DNA of 40,526 bases from Staphylothermus sp. (GCA_021157925.1 JAGGVR010000105.1:1-40526); one strand, 5' to 3'; positions 8,338 through 17,364 are shown, counted from the first letter of the stretch. Program-made: numbers and translations. Notes: generated from the sequence alone by a model not told the origin.

Positions 8338-8976
8338 TTATTCGAAATAGGATTCGAATCCACAGAAATGATATCCAAGCCCCCAACAGTATTTCTCTAT
8401 TGTGGTGTTTTTGCCATAGAGTTTTTCAAGAACGCCTTCTATTACGCCTGCTTCAAAATCACATAATGCTATACCGATATAAGATGTACCATAACAACTC
8501 ATGCATTCATAGAGATTTATTTTCATTGTATTAAATGATTCACTAACTATGTCTAGTAATCCTATTTTTTGTTTAAGAAATATCTTTGGCAAATCCTCTA
8601 TAGATTTCACAGCGCCTTTTTCTACAAGACTATATCCAAGGTCTTTCCCAGAGGCTTTCATTAGTATCTTCATTAATGATATACTATAATTCATTATTCC
8701 TCGAATAATCATTCTATATGTTCGTATATAGGTTTTATCTATAGGGTTGAGTGAGCTAAAAGTTGGTCTATGCACTGTTATTGGATATATTCCTTCCCTA
8801 ATTCTATATATTCCATTATATACTTTTTTCCGAAAATTAGCCCGCTTTATATTCTTTTCTTTATAGTATATATTTCTCCAAAACTCGATCCTTTTTCTAA
8901 GAAAATCTTCGTCAAACAATGTTTCTTGTTCTTCTTTAACCAATAGTATATTTTTAGCCTGATCAAACTTGATCAA
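8338..8976 (-). CDS. V4R (4-vinyl reductase) domain protein, CorQ-like CO/effector sensor
   Basis: 212 residues. The C-terminal half (about 85-210) is a V4R domain: Cys158 and Cys161, then CDFEAGVIEGVLE (Cys172), Cys197 in KYCWGLGYHFC and Cys205, the cysteine layout typical of this ligand- or metal-binding family. The first 80 residues are lysine- and arginine-rich and match no domain I recognise. The TTG start has GGTG about 7 nt upstream. It ends 22 nt before the radical-SAM/HTH gene, so the pair is probably co-transcribed. By analogy with CorQ of Thermococcus it may sense CO, or a signal derived from it, for control of the coo operon. CooA, the bacterial haem-based CO sensor, is not found in the window. 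Confidence 0.82.
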   Translation of the reverse strand: MIKFDQAKNILLVKEEQETLFDEDFLRKRIEFWRNIYYKEKNIKRANFRKKVYNGIYRIREGIYPITVHRPTFSSLNPIDKTYIRTYRMIIRGIMNYSISLMKILMKASGKDLGYSLVEKGAVKSIEDLPKIFLKQKIGLLDIVSESFNTMKINLYECMSCYGTSYIGIALCDFEAGVIEGVLEKLYGKNTTIEKYCWGLGYHFCGFESYFE

Positions 8977-9095
8977 TCTAATGCACCAAGGATAATGTAC
9001 TGAATAATGTTTATCTCATTTTTCAACTATATTTGTCGCGTTTATTAGCTTTACTTACTGTACGGAAATTTTATAGTGTCTTGGTGATTAAGCAT

Positions 9096-9106
9096 AAAAT
9101 ATATTT
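9096..9106 (+). promoter_or_regulatory. TATA-like element for the PNGase A-like gene
   Basis: The AT stretch TAAAATATATTT lies about 35-40 nt before the ATG at 9137, in the divergent gap shared with the V4R gene. A GGGTGGGA ribosome binding site follows just before the start codon, so a short leader is expected. Confidence 0.45.
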
Positions 9107-9136
9107 TTGAACTAGAGATATTGCAGGGTGGGATAA

Positions 9137-10945
9137 ATGTGTAGATATGTATGTACATTACTGTTAATCCTAATAGTGGCATCAGCATTTATTCCAATAA
9201 CATTCTCAGCACAAACTTCACCACTAAAAACTCTCCCTATCTCTGCCGTGAAGATACATGGCTACGATAAACTCGTTCTTCCCACAACAAGTATATATCA
9301 TAGAAGCTTTGATAGAGAAGAAGGCGTAAGCGTTGTAGATACTAGCGGTTATTGGAGTTGGCAAGACTATCCATTCCCTGTACCGAGTACAAAGCCAGTA
9401 GAGGTAAAGGTGATTGTGAATGGTGAGTTTGCTGAATGGAAGCCTAAAGTAGTATCAGTTGTTATACCGGATGGTGAATGGAGCAAGATTCTCCTAAGAG
9501 TCGATGGCAGACTCTACGATCCCGTATATCATAGGCCTGTTCAATATGATAGAGTATTATGGATATATGCTAACAATGTACCAATATTTTGGGGGAGTAC
9601 TCCACAAAGGTATAACTGGACAGTAACAGCAGATGTTACACTATTCTACTCATTATTTAAGGGGAACGTAACATTCGAGATATGGTTACCAAACGTCATA
9701 GCACCCAGTATAGGTGTTACAGGTAGATTCCTACTAAACGTTACACTCTTACTATACCCCGGTGAAAAACCAGCTAATTTACCAGATACAATTATTCCAC
9801 TTTGGAAGAGAGAAGCGTTCAACAAAAACGTACCTAGTAAAACATTTGAATTAAATGTATCGCAAAACGTGACAAGAGCAGTATTATTACTCTACACTAA
9901 AGGGAATGGATACGATGAGTTCTGGTACTACTACGGAGATATAGTGAGAGAATTAAAAATATACTCCGATGATAAATTATTAGCACTCGTTCATCCAATG
10001 CATACAATATACACTGGTGGATTCTCACCATACCTCTGGAGACCTCTACCATCCGTAAGAGCATATGCTGAAGAACCAACTCTTATAGACCTAACAGGTG
10101 CCTTACCACTGATTGCTGGTAAACATAATCTCACAATAGAACTAAGTGGAATATATGGTGGTAACTGGCAGATAGGTGGGGCATTACTACTATGGACAAC
10201 AAATGAGCCAGTAAAATATGAATTAGTAGATTATAGTGCAACACCTAGCTTCAACAAACAAACAACACAATTATCTGGATATACATTATTCATGGTAACA
10301 TCGGAGTTCGAATCAGTAATCTCTTCAAAGATCTATGTAGGTGATGAAGTATACTTAGCAACATCTCATTACAGAGCATTATTCACAGCTACAAGGAGAT
10401 ACAACGACTACTACGACAACTTAACAATTAACGAATACAGAGTATCCAAGCTAACCTACGATGTACTGGAAGGGGATGAATCAAAGAGCTTTGAATGGGT
10501 ATATGAATGGAATGCACCACTAGATATCAAATACTATGGAACAATTGAAATATACGGTGATCTCAGCCAAGCAAGCGTGAACAATCCAGTACCAGGAACA
10601 ATTGTCGAATACATATCTGTAACGCAAGAACTAAGAACACAAACCCAAGTAACAGACTCTGCGGGCCAACATACCAAAGTACTTGGAGAAAAACTACATG
10701 CAACTGTAAAGTGGAACATAGACCTCATATTCATATCGCCTACAGGAGCAGTTGTTACAGGAGTAGGATTTGCACTAGCAACGAACGGTAAGACTGTACG
10801 TGGCTTATCATTTGATACACCAGTTGATGGAGAACCACATGTATGGCTATATGCTAGATCAACAGCAGCGAGAACATATGTAGGAACATCAGGCACTCAT
10901 CTATACCAAATAGTTGGAGACAACCTATATTACAGGTATTTCTAA
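9137..10945 (+). CDS. Secreted peptide N-glycosidase, PNGase A family
   Basis: 602 residues with a signal peptide (about residues 1-24, hydrophobic core VCTLLLILIVASAF). It follows the PNGase A layout: FPVPSTKP near residue 78, YDRVLWIYANNVPIFWG, a YPGEKPANLP region, RAVLLLYTKGNGYDEFWYYY, GGFSPYLWRPLPS, and IDLTGALPLIAGKHNLTIEL. Plant and fungal members cut the bond between Asn and GlcNAc, releasing whole N-glycans. The protein has many NXS/T sequons and is expected outside the cell, probably without a C-terminal anchor. Function by homology: removal of N-glycans from external or own glycoproteins, to scavenge sugars or recycle surface protein. It is divergent from the CO regulatory genes and has no functional link to them that can be seen. 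Confidence 0.85.
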   Translation: MCRYVCTLLLILIVASAFIPITFSAQTSPLKTLPISAVKIHGYDKLVLPTTSIYHRSFDREEGVSVVDTSGYWSWQDYPFPVPSTKPVEVKVIVNGEFAEWKPKVVSVVIPDGEWSKILLRVDGRLYDPVYHRPVQYDRVLWIYANNVPIFWGSTPQRYNWTVTADVTLFYSLFKGNVTFEIWLPNVIAPSIGVTGRFLLNVTLLLYPGEKPANLPDTIIPLWKREAFNKNVPSKTFELNVSQNVTRAVLLLYTKGNGYDEFWYYYGDIVRELKIYSDDKLLALVHPMHTIYTGGFSPYLWRPLPSVRAYAEEPTLIDLTGALPLIAGKHNLTIELSGIYGGNWQIGGALLLWTTNEPVKYELVDYSATPSFNKQTTQLSGYTLFMVTSEFESVISSKIYVGDEVYLATSHYRALFTATRRYNDYYDNLTINEYRVSKLTYDVLEGDESKSFEWVYEWNAPLDIKYYGTIEIYGDLSQASVNNPVPGTIVEYISVTQELRTQTQVTDSAGQHTKVLGEKLHATVKWNIDLIFISPTGAVVTGVGFALATNGKTVRGLSFDTPVDGEPHVWLYARSTAARTYVGTSGTHLYQIVGDNLYYRYF

Positions 10946-10976
10946 GGATAAGATAGAGTAATGATTCGGTTTATAT

Positions 10977-11705
10977 TTATGTAAAAACCTTTTTTCCCAT
11001 ATCTTCATCCTTATTAAGCTCTTCGATAACATCGACTAATTTTCTGAGATCATTTATTATGAAGGCGTTTCTACCAATTCTAGCAATAGGGATCTCTAAA
11101 CTTCTATTAATTAAAGTAGCTTTAGCACCTGCAAGAAGTGCTCCGGCAAGATCGTTTTCTGGCGAATCACCGACATGTAGTAATTCATTAATATTTATAC
11201 CTAGTTGTTCAGCTGTAAATAGGAAGATCTCTTTCTGCGGCTTCATATATCCCACTTCATCCATAAACATAGTTAGATCGAAATATTCCAATACACCGTT
11301 TTTCTCTAGTAGATACCTTGTTACCATGCCTGGCCAACTAAGAATATTACCAATAGTAGCGATCAAGACGTTCCTTTCCCTTAACATCCTTAATGCCTCC
11401 TTTACATCGGGGAAAATAAGCTCCTTTGTTTCGTCTCTATCAAGTGTTCTAATAATTGCTCTGTAGATATCTTCTCGTCTAACACCAAGACTCTTAGCAT
11501 ACATATCCGCAGATTCAATGATGACTCTCTTAAAACCACCAAACAATCGATGCTTCAAGGCCTCTTTATGAGTCTTAACAATCTTTTCAGCAACAATCCT
11601 AGGATCCTCTCCAATGATCTTAGCTAGCTCATCCGCTATCAACAAGTAGTATTTTCTAAGATTAATTAGAGTATTATAAACATCGAGCGATACAGCTCTA
11701 ATCAT
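10977..11705 (-). CDS. HAD superfamily hydrolase
   Basis: 242 residues. Motif I is DVYNTL (nucleophile Asp8) with Tyr where phosphatases have the second Asp; this DXYXT form recalls L-2-haloacid dehalogenases, so phosphatase activity is not assured. Later motifs are ATIGNI (motif II), a Lys in GYMKPQKE (motif III), and HVGDSPENDLAGALLAGA (motif IV), and the helical cap between residues 15 and 90 fits C1-type HADs. It converges on the PNGase A-like gene with a gap of only about 30 nt. Substrate unknown. Confidence 0.88.
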   Translation of the reverse strand: MIRAVSLDVYNTLINLRKYYLLIADELAKIIGEDPRIVAEKIVKTHKEALKHRLFGGFKRVIIESADMYAKSLGVRREDIYRAIIRTLDRDETKELIFPDVKEALRMLRERNVLIATIGNILSWPGMVTRYLLEKNGVLEYFDLTMFMDEVGYMKPQKEIFLFTAEQLGININELLHVGDSPENDLAGALLAGAKATLINRSLEIPIARIGRNAFIINDLRKLVDVIEELNKDEDMGKKVFT

Positions 11706-11796
11706 AATAAATCACCATACAAGTGTTATTACAATCAAGAATATCGAGAGAAATAGAATAAATACCTTTATTAAACAATTCTTTTCTAAACGACTA

Positions 11797-12481
11797 TTAT
11801 TTCAAGTAGAAGAAGAAATTCTTAGTCTCCATAACAAGGAAAGCATTAAGAGAATCGATTAATGATTCATTAGAAGACATCACGATTCTCGTTACAGTCA
11901 AGAAGGTTTCATTAAACGGATCAGGAACTATGCTGATCTTGAAAATACATGTTCTCAATACAGCGCAATTATCTAAAGCATCATTGTTCAAAGAATACGT
12001 GAACGCTGTAAGGTTAGGATTAATGAATCCTAAGATCTCGTTTTCAACACCATGTATGTCCCTAACAATAGCTTTATTAGGATTAAGTATAGCTACTGTT
12101 TGGCCCTTAATAATACTAATCATCATTATATCCGATTATATGAAATTATACTTACTAGCATTAATTATCACAATAGTATTACTGGGGTAAAGCTTAACAG
12201 CAGTCAACACCATATATGGATCAGACGAAACCATGACTTGAGAAGCACTAATGTTCTTTAGATCACTGAGAGACCCAATGATTTTATCAGAAAAACACAA
12301 TATAGTAATCCGAAGTATTACTCGATGGAGGAGTATTTCTAAGACTAAAACCTTCTAGGAAATACACATAATCCGGAACCGCAGGGCTAACAGAATATAT
12401 CAACGAAATAGGTTGAAACAATATAAAAACTATTATTAATAATAAGATTATTTCTAACGCATAACCATGCCCCCTATCCAT
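11797..12481 (-). pseudogene. Broken secreted or pilin-like protein gene
   Basis: Two open pieces in different frames join into one protein of about 225 residues. Piece 1 (12481 down to about 12290) starts MDRGHGYALE followed by a long hydrophobic stretch (IILLLIIVFILF), like a class III (pilin-type) signal or a signal anchor. Its frame stops just after a run of five T near 12290. Removing one T there restores reading into FSDKIIGSLSDLKNISASQ and on through VIINASKYNFI. A TAA near 12136 is the only further interruption before MMISIIKGQTVAILN and the final stretch to the TAA at 11797. Sequons (NIS, NAS, NLT, NET, NES) in both pieces suit a surface protein. One frameshift plus one in-frame stop suggests recent decay, or sequence errors. 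No family recognised. Confidence 0.55.
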
Positions 12482-12723
12482 AAGAACATCAATAATAATC
12501 TTAAATAAATCTCTGTTTCTGTAAAGAGCTGCAGCACGGATAAATATTAAAAACTTGTAATACGAGTGGAATTGTTTTTGAAAATAAATAATTTATCAGA
12601 AGAAGGAAATGTTTATTCTCTAATAGCGGTACATCAACTCAGTTATTCTATTCAAGGATTATTAAAAGAGGGCATAGTTCTCTAATGCATACTATACTAG
12701 ATGCTGTTTGAAGAGATCAGTAG
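12482..12723. other. Intergenic stretch with no gene seen
   Basis: About 240 AT-rich bases between the start of the broken pilin-like gene and the end of the DUF89 gene. No reading frame with a credible start, no tRNA-like cloverleaf and no strong repeat was found. It probably holds the promoter of the broken gene. Confidence 0.4.
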
Positions 12724-13605
12724 CTAGTATCTGAATAAGGTAACTAATGCTCCTCTTTTGGTTCCTAGGGTTTCGGCTATGACGCTGCATTTTGGGACGA
12801 GTAGATGATAAACTGGTTTGCCTAGATCTATTTCTATGATATACTCCCAGTGCGCCATTCCCTTAGCTACAACTATGTCGGCTTCCTTTATCTTGGTTTT
12901 GGCTTTATCACTTATTTTATCCCAGTGAATGCTTGAACCCGGGTAACCAGTTGATAATAATTCATCAACATATTTGTCAAGACCAGCCTCTAACGCATCA
13001 TTTATGGTTAAATCATTCTGGAACCCTGGATCCTCCTTTGCTATTCCAATTACTTTGTTACCCATACTTCTAAGGATCTTTATTAATGGTATGTCTAGAA
13101 TTGCTTCACCAGCATTATCAAACAACCATATAATCATCTTGTCCCCTCTATTCACTAGTTCGTAGAATTTCCTTGTATGATCAATTGCTAGAGGCTTATT
13201 AACGTAGTTTAGGATCTCCTTGACGGAAGGAGGGTTAAGCTCCATAACACCAGTATCTAAGTAATTACCAATAATACTGATCTTCGTAGCAGCAACGAAT
13301 TTCTCAAATCCACTCATCTTCCCTAAATACTCCTCAATAACAGGTAAATACTTGAATGCCTCCTCAATACTCTCACGCTTAACCCTCTTATAATACTCGA
13401 TAATAGCCGGGAAGAAATCTATAAGTCTATGATAGATCCTTGTAGCTAAAACAGTTAACTCACCACCACGCTTAAACTCCTCAAAACCAATACGTAACAA
13501 CTCGATACTAGCCTTAATCTTAGCATCATCCCCGACACTAGTTCCCCTAATCTCTCTAAACCTAGAATCAATAATACACTGAATACAAAGAGGTCTTAAC
13601 CTCAT
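12724..13605 (-). CDS. DUF89 damage-control phosphatase (ARMT1-like)
   Basis: 293 residues with the DUF89 motifs: an N-terminal CIQC pair (Cys8, Cys11), IGNYLDTGVM, FDNAGEAILDIPL with the metal-binding Asp and Asn, KGMAHWEYI, and a late PKCSVIAETLG. These proteins are Mn/Ni/Co-dependent phosphatases thought to clear damaged phosphometabolites; the archaeal PH1575-type subgroup has the Cys pair seen here. No operon partner is visible: a 118-nt gap and a change of strand separate it from the VapBC pair. Confidence 0.9.
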   Translation of the reverse strand: MRLRPLCIQCIIDSRFREIRGTSVGDDAKIKASIELLRIGFEEFKRGGELTVLATRIYHRLIDFFPAIIEYYKRVKRESIEEAFKYLPVIEEYLGKMSGFEKFVAATKISIIGNYLDTGVMELNPPSVKEILNYVNKPLAIDHTRKFYELVNRGDKMIIWLFDNAGEAILDIPLIKILRSMGNKVIGIAKEDPGFQNDLTINDALEAGLDKYVDELLSTGYPGSSIHWDKISDKAKTKIKEADIVVAKGMAHWEYIIEIDLGKPVYHLLVPKCSVIAETLGTKRGALVTLFRY

Positions 13606-13741
13606 AGATATTGCTTCACCTCACCAGTGCCTATGAAATTCACAAACAGTGTTTAGAGTATGTATATTTTAATGTTATAAAAATAGTTTTCAGGATAATC
13701 TTTAAACCAGTTTATAACCATATAAATGACTAGGTGTTTAT

Positions 13742-13984
13742 ATGCCTAAACGTACAACAGTTATACTTGAAGACGACATTTATGAAAAACTTGTCAAAGA
13801 GAGTATTAGGCGATACGGTACCACTAGAGCATTATCAAAGGTATTGAATGAAATATTAAGAAATAGTTTCAAAAAACAAGATGACTTGATTAGGTTGATA
13901 TATTCTAAGAAAGTTGTTAAGACTACTCCGGAGGAGTTTGAAGAATTCCGTAAAGAGCTTAGTAAGAGGTTTATTGAACGATGA
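13742..13984 (+). CDS. VapB-type ribbon-helix-helix antitoxin
   Basis: 80 residues starting PKRTTVILEDDIYEKLVKES, a ribbon-helix-helix DNA-binding pattern, followed by a charged tail (EEFEEFRKELSKRF) of the kind that wraps the toxin. Its stop overlaps the toxin start by ATGA (13981-13984). TTATAACCATATAA upstream (about 13713-13726) may supply the TATA box. Role: neutralises the adjacent PIN toxin and represses its own promoter. Confidence 0.82.
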   Translation: MPKRTTVILEDDIYEKLVKESIRRYGTTRALSKVLNEILRNSFKKQDDLIRLIYSKKVVKTTPEEFEEFRKELSKRFIER

Positions 13985-14418
13985 TAATAGATACAACTTA
14001 TTTATTACCATTAGCAAGAATAGGTATTAGAACCGATCTATTGAGAGCAATTGTTGAAAAAAGAACTAATATAGATTTAGAATTAACCGATCTAAAAATA
14101 AGCTTAATATCTGTTTTTGAATTACAAGCAAAGGCAACAAAGCTTGGAATCTCTCCAGAAAACATTTCAGAAGCAATCAATGTAGTATTAAATGTATTTG
14201 ACACTATACCATTCTATCGACCAGATATTATTAACACAGCGTATTCGCTTTATCGAAACTACCTTAATGATTATATAGATTGCATAATACTAGCAACTGC
14301 CATAGTACTTAAAGAGCCGCTTATAACTGAAGATAAAAGAATATTATCAAAAAAGAAAAGAGTAAAAGAACATTATGATATAGAGATCTATAGCTATGAT
14401 GACTTAATTAAGCAATGA
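13981..14418 (+). CDS. VapC-type PIN-domain ribonuclease toxin
   Basis: 145 residues of PIN fold. Acidic residues expected at the metal site are visible: Asp4 in MIIDTTYLL, Glu in SVFELQAKA, Asp in DYIDCIILATA and Asp in ITEDKRIL. VapC toxins cleave tRNA or rRNA. It pairs with the upstream VapB by ATGA overlap. It converges on the polymerase cassette (22-nt gap). Confidence 0.85.
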   Translation: MIIDTTYLLPLARIGIRTDLLRAIVEKRTNIDLELTDLKISLISVFELQAKATKLGISPENISEAINVVLNVFDTIPFYRPDIINTAYSLYRNYLNDYIDCIILATAIVLKEPLITEDKRILSKKKRVKEHYDIEIYSYDDLIKQ

Positions 14419-14440
14419 AAGAAAATCTAAATGTACTATA

Positions 14441-16378
14441 TCATATATGTGGCAGTTCTTGTTTTGCTCTCATTAATAGTTCTACATAGTATTCTACGTC
14501 GTAGTCTTCAATATTATCTGTATAGGGTTCCGGTTCTTCATTTTTACTCATAATATATACTATTTGGTTGTTCCTTGTTATGACTGGTATTTTCATCATG
14601 GCTTTTCTCCATGGGGTATTTCTTGTTGAATTGCTTTTAGTGTTTATTGTTATTGTTAGTTTCCATGGCTCGACTCTCTTATTCATTAGATCATCCACTG
14701 CTTTCTCGAATACCCTATGTGCTTCTATTAGTTTCTCTCTAAACTCTTCTGGAGTTTTTGCTTCGGCGAGGATTTCTAGGGCTTTTAGCTGTGTTTCTTT
14801 GATGTAGGGTGGTGTGTTGTTTCTAACAGCCATTATCCCCTTGATCTTTAATCTTCCGTTTCTGAGTCTTCCATAGTATTTGTTCGCGGTTCCGAGACCG
14901 GTTGTTTTTGCTGGTGGTATGTATAGCCATGTGTATTCAGCTTCTATTTTTGCTGGTAGGCTGTATTTGTTGACTATTTTGAGTACTTCTTCGCAGTTAC
15001 ATGACTCTACGAATATGCTGTCTATTATTCCGTGTATGACTCTGTAGCCGTGTTTTTCGAGAATACTCTTGATCTTTAACAAGGTGTTTCTCGCTATTCC
15101 AGTAACTGTTTCGTGAGCCATTATTGAGCCGAATAAGCTGTTCCTATACCCAAGGTATCCGAATCCGGAGACTAGTATCCATTTAAGGGCTTTCTCTCTA
15201 GCTTCATATTCGGGGTTATCAGTGGCTTGTCTAGCTTCTTTTATACGGTTTCTCAGCTCTACAAGTTCTCCTAGAACCTCTGATACGAGGCCTTTCTTAT
15301 CAATGCATATTAGGTGAGGTGATCCTTCTGGTCTATAGTTGTTATTACAATACGGGTTATCTATTGTCTCACCACTAATATTGTACTTGGAGATTATTGT
15401 CGGGTATAAGCTATTATAGTCTATTTGACAAATATTCCAGTAAAGCCCTGGCTTAGGGGTGAAAACAGCTCCTCCACGATCATATTCTATTAGGCTCCTA
15501 AGACTTCTCCAAGGTTCTCTCCTACCATGACCCTTAACCACGAGATATTTTCTCTTCCTAGCACGTAGTGCTTCAAGAGTCGTCAATACCTTGCCTATGG
15601 TAGTGTAGTTAAGCATTCGTATGGGTGTATAGCTTAGCCTACTCCAATAGACGAGCCCCTGATGATTTATGAGTGTTTGTGTATCATCTATCCATATAGG
15701 TTTGAGTTCATCAAATAATTCTGGATAATGTTGTTGTAGCAGGATTTTCTCCTGTAGACTCATATATATTATATGGGGTTTCATAACATAGAGATAATCA
15801 ACTATTTTATCAATCCCACCCTCTACGACGAGATCATGGTTCTCAGCTACTACTTTATCAAACCCCATAACGTGTGTATAGATCCTAGAGTTTCCCTTAT
15901 ACATTCTAAGATAAACATATCTATACGGGGGTTCAGAGTAGAAGGGGTCGTAGGGATCTTCTAGTGTTTCGAAATAATAGCTACTTATACGTATAAGTGT
16001 TGAGACAGATAGTTTGGATCTCCATAGAGCCTCCACTAATGGGTCTGGATAAGTATTAACGGGTTCGGCTATGTTCTTAACAATGCTGATATGGTTTATC
16101 TCGTTAAGAGCCTCTAGACTATACGTTGTAAACACTATTATCCTAGCGGTTTTCTCATAATAGGGTGGGAGAAACCATTCCTCAATCCAGGCATCGATTA
16201 CGTCCTCGACTCCCAGCAGGTTTCTCAGTATAATCAATGGATCTATTCGTGGTAATAAGTATCCATAATACTTTAACCTATAGTATAGCTTATGCATATA
16301 GCCACTGCTATCTATTATTCTGATAAGAGCTCTGTCTCTAGCGGGTTTAACATCTAATACGTATCCCTCAATACTCAT
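14441..16378 (-). CDS. Degenerate B-family DNA polymerase (PolB2/Dpo2-like)
   Basis: 645 residues, shorter than replicative archaeal PolB. The N-terminal half shows none of the 3'-5' exonuclease motifs. Motif A is intact (DYNSLYPTII). Motif B is altered: KWILVSGFGYLGY keeps the Lys but has Val for Asn and Phe for Tyr. Motif C reads HGIIDSIF instead of YGDTDS, losing the first Asp but keeping the second, which is the metal ligand. This fits the PolB2 group, once called inactivated; a Sulfolobus member (Dpo2) is reported as an active lesion-tolerant enzyme. The start overlaps the stop of the small gene upstream by ATGA. Role by inference: translesion synthesis with the RecA-like partner. Confidence 0.87.
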   Translation of the reverse strand: MSIEGYVLDVKPARDRALIRIIDSSGYMHKLYYRLKYYGYLLPRIDPLIILRNLLGVEDVIDAWIEEWFLPPYYEKTARIIVFTTYSLEALNEINHISIVKNIAEPVNTYPDPLVEALWRSKLSVSTLIRISSYYFETLEDPYDPFYSEPPYRYVYLRMYKGNSRIYTHVMGFDKVVAENHDLVVEGGIDKIVDYLYVMKPHIIYMSLQEKILLQQHYPELFDELKPIWIDDTQTLINHQGLVYWSRLSYTPIRMLNYTTIGKVLTTLEALRARKRKYLVVKGHGRREPWRSLRSLIEYDRGGAVFTPKPGLYWNICQIDYNSLYPTIISKYNISGETIDNPYCNNNYRPEGSPHLICIDKKGLVSEVLGELVELRNRIKEARQATDNPEYEAREKALKWILVSGFGYLGYRNSLFGSIMAHETVTGIARNTLLKIKSILEKHGYRVIHGIIDSIFVESCNCEEVLKIVNKYSLPAKIEAEYTWLYIPPAKTTGLGTANKYYGRLRNGRLKIKGIMAVRNNTPPYIKETQLKALEILAEAKTPEEFREKLIEAHRVFEKAVDDLMNKRVEPWKLTITINTKSNSTRNTPWRKAMMKIPVITRNNQIVYIMSKNEEPEPYTDNIEDYDVEYYVELLMRAKQELPHI

Positions 16379-16602
16379 TTCTCCCTACACCACTGTACGA
16401 GCTTCCTAAGAACATGTATGATCATGGGCTCTATCGGGTCTGAGAATACAACGTTGTTGTAAAGATTCATAGTATCTTCAAAACCATTGAGTATCTCGAG
16501 CCATATTCTCTTCTCATCCTCTGGCAATTCTTCGATGAGCTTCTTGATCCTAGAGTATTCTCTTATCAAAGCCATTCTGTGAGAAGGCGTTGTTCTACCC
16601 AT
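16375..16602 (-). CDS. Small helical protein of the PolB cassette
   Basis: 75 residues, apparently all alpha-helical, with charged segments (RIKKLIEELPEDEKRIWLEIL) and no domain I recognise. The start at 16602 is supported by GGGTGA 6 nt upstream, giving a 37-nt overlap with the RecA-like gene; its stop overlaps the polymerase start. This double overlap between a RecA paralogue and a polymerase suggests a subunit or linker of the same complex. No direct evidence of function. Confidence 0.75.
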   Translation of the reverse strand: MGRTTPSHRMALIREYSRIKKLIEELPEDEKRIWLEILNGFEDTMNLYNNVVFSDPIEPMIIHVLRKLVQWCREK

Positions 16603-17243
16603 ACAATATCACCCGTTCCGAGATTGAGTTTTTTATACGGAAAACTCCTCCTAAACCCGATCCTTTTGAATGGGTGCTTAACTATCTCCACGTAGCACCA
16701 CTTATCATCCTTAGGCTCAATCCTTAGGATCACGTTTACTATGTGGTGATGGAAGTTGCCTCCTTCAGGAGAATAGGTACCATTAGCTGATACTTTGTTG
16801 AACAGTATTATTCTCCAACCATTACTCTTCAATCTATGCAGGAAGCTTATGATACGGTTAACTTCGACGTAATCCCTAGGATCTCCCTTAACGTTGTTAA
16901 ACGGATTATATATTATTAAAACACTGTTTTCAACACGGTCTTTCTCAACAAGATCGCTGAGCAGTTCAACGAGGTCCATATATCTAAAGCATCTTGAAAC
17001 AAGAACATTGTCAACATCACCATTCATAATTCTCGATAAACGAGTTATAAGATACGGGTTCAACCCCCCGAAATCCTTGTATATTATGACGTAGACTCTC
17101 GAAAACCTACTATTATAAACTATAACGTGGTGAAACAAAAGGTTCAAAACCTTCTCGTTTTCACCAAAGAATTCAATTGCCCAATTCCAAGGAATACCGC
17201 CTATCAGCGAGTCTATAAACCAAAAACCAGAAACACTCTGCAC
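16566..17243 (-). CDS. RecA/RadA-like protein without Walker A
   Basis: About 225 residues aligned by eye with RadA: IDSLIGGIPWNWAIEFFGE matches the LDxLLGGGI...ITEIYG region, but the next residues (NEKVLNLLF) replace GxGKT, so ATP binding is probably lost. NSVLIIYNPFNN stands for Walker B; ILFNKVSANGTYSPEGGNFHHH matches the TNQV...PxGG...H region, and the basic end resembles the RadA core end. The GTG at 17243 lies 8 nt after GGTGA; the frame is open to a GTG at 17255, inside that ribosome binding site. First gene of the RecA-like/small/PolB operon. It recalls bacterial ImuA, a RecA-fold helper of mutagenic polymerases; that comparison is inference. Confidence 0.8.
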   Translation of the reverse strand: MQSVSGFWFIDSLIGGIPWNWAIEFFGENEKVLNLLFHHVIVYNSRFSRVYVIIYKDFGGLNPYLITRLSRIMNGDVDNVLVSRCFRYMDLVELLSDLVEKDRVENSVLIIYNPFNNVKGDPRDYVEVNRIISFLHRLKSNGWRIILFNKVSANGTYSPEGGNFHHHIVNVILRIEPKDDKWCYVEIVKHPFKRIGFRRSFPYKKLNLGTGDIVWVEQRLLTEWL

Positions 17244-17364
17244 CAAAACATTCACCGAGAAAATATACCCAACATATATAATTGTGAGACATAACCGAAA
17301 CTATTACTAACAAGCTCTAAGAAGCCTATAATTGATTCCAAAACAGTGTTCTATTAATGAAACA

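Noticed and set aside
8345-8362. GGATTCGAATCC resembling a tRNA T-loop
   Set aside because: Within the V4R coding sequence; no cloverleaf around it.
17050-17080. CGGGTTCAACCCCCCG resembling a tRNA T-arm
   Set aside because: It encodes part of the RecA-like protein and no acceptor, D or anticodon arms are found around it.
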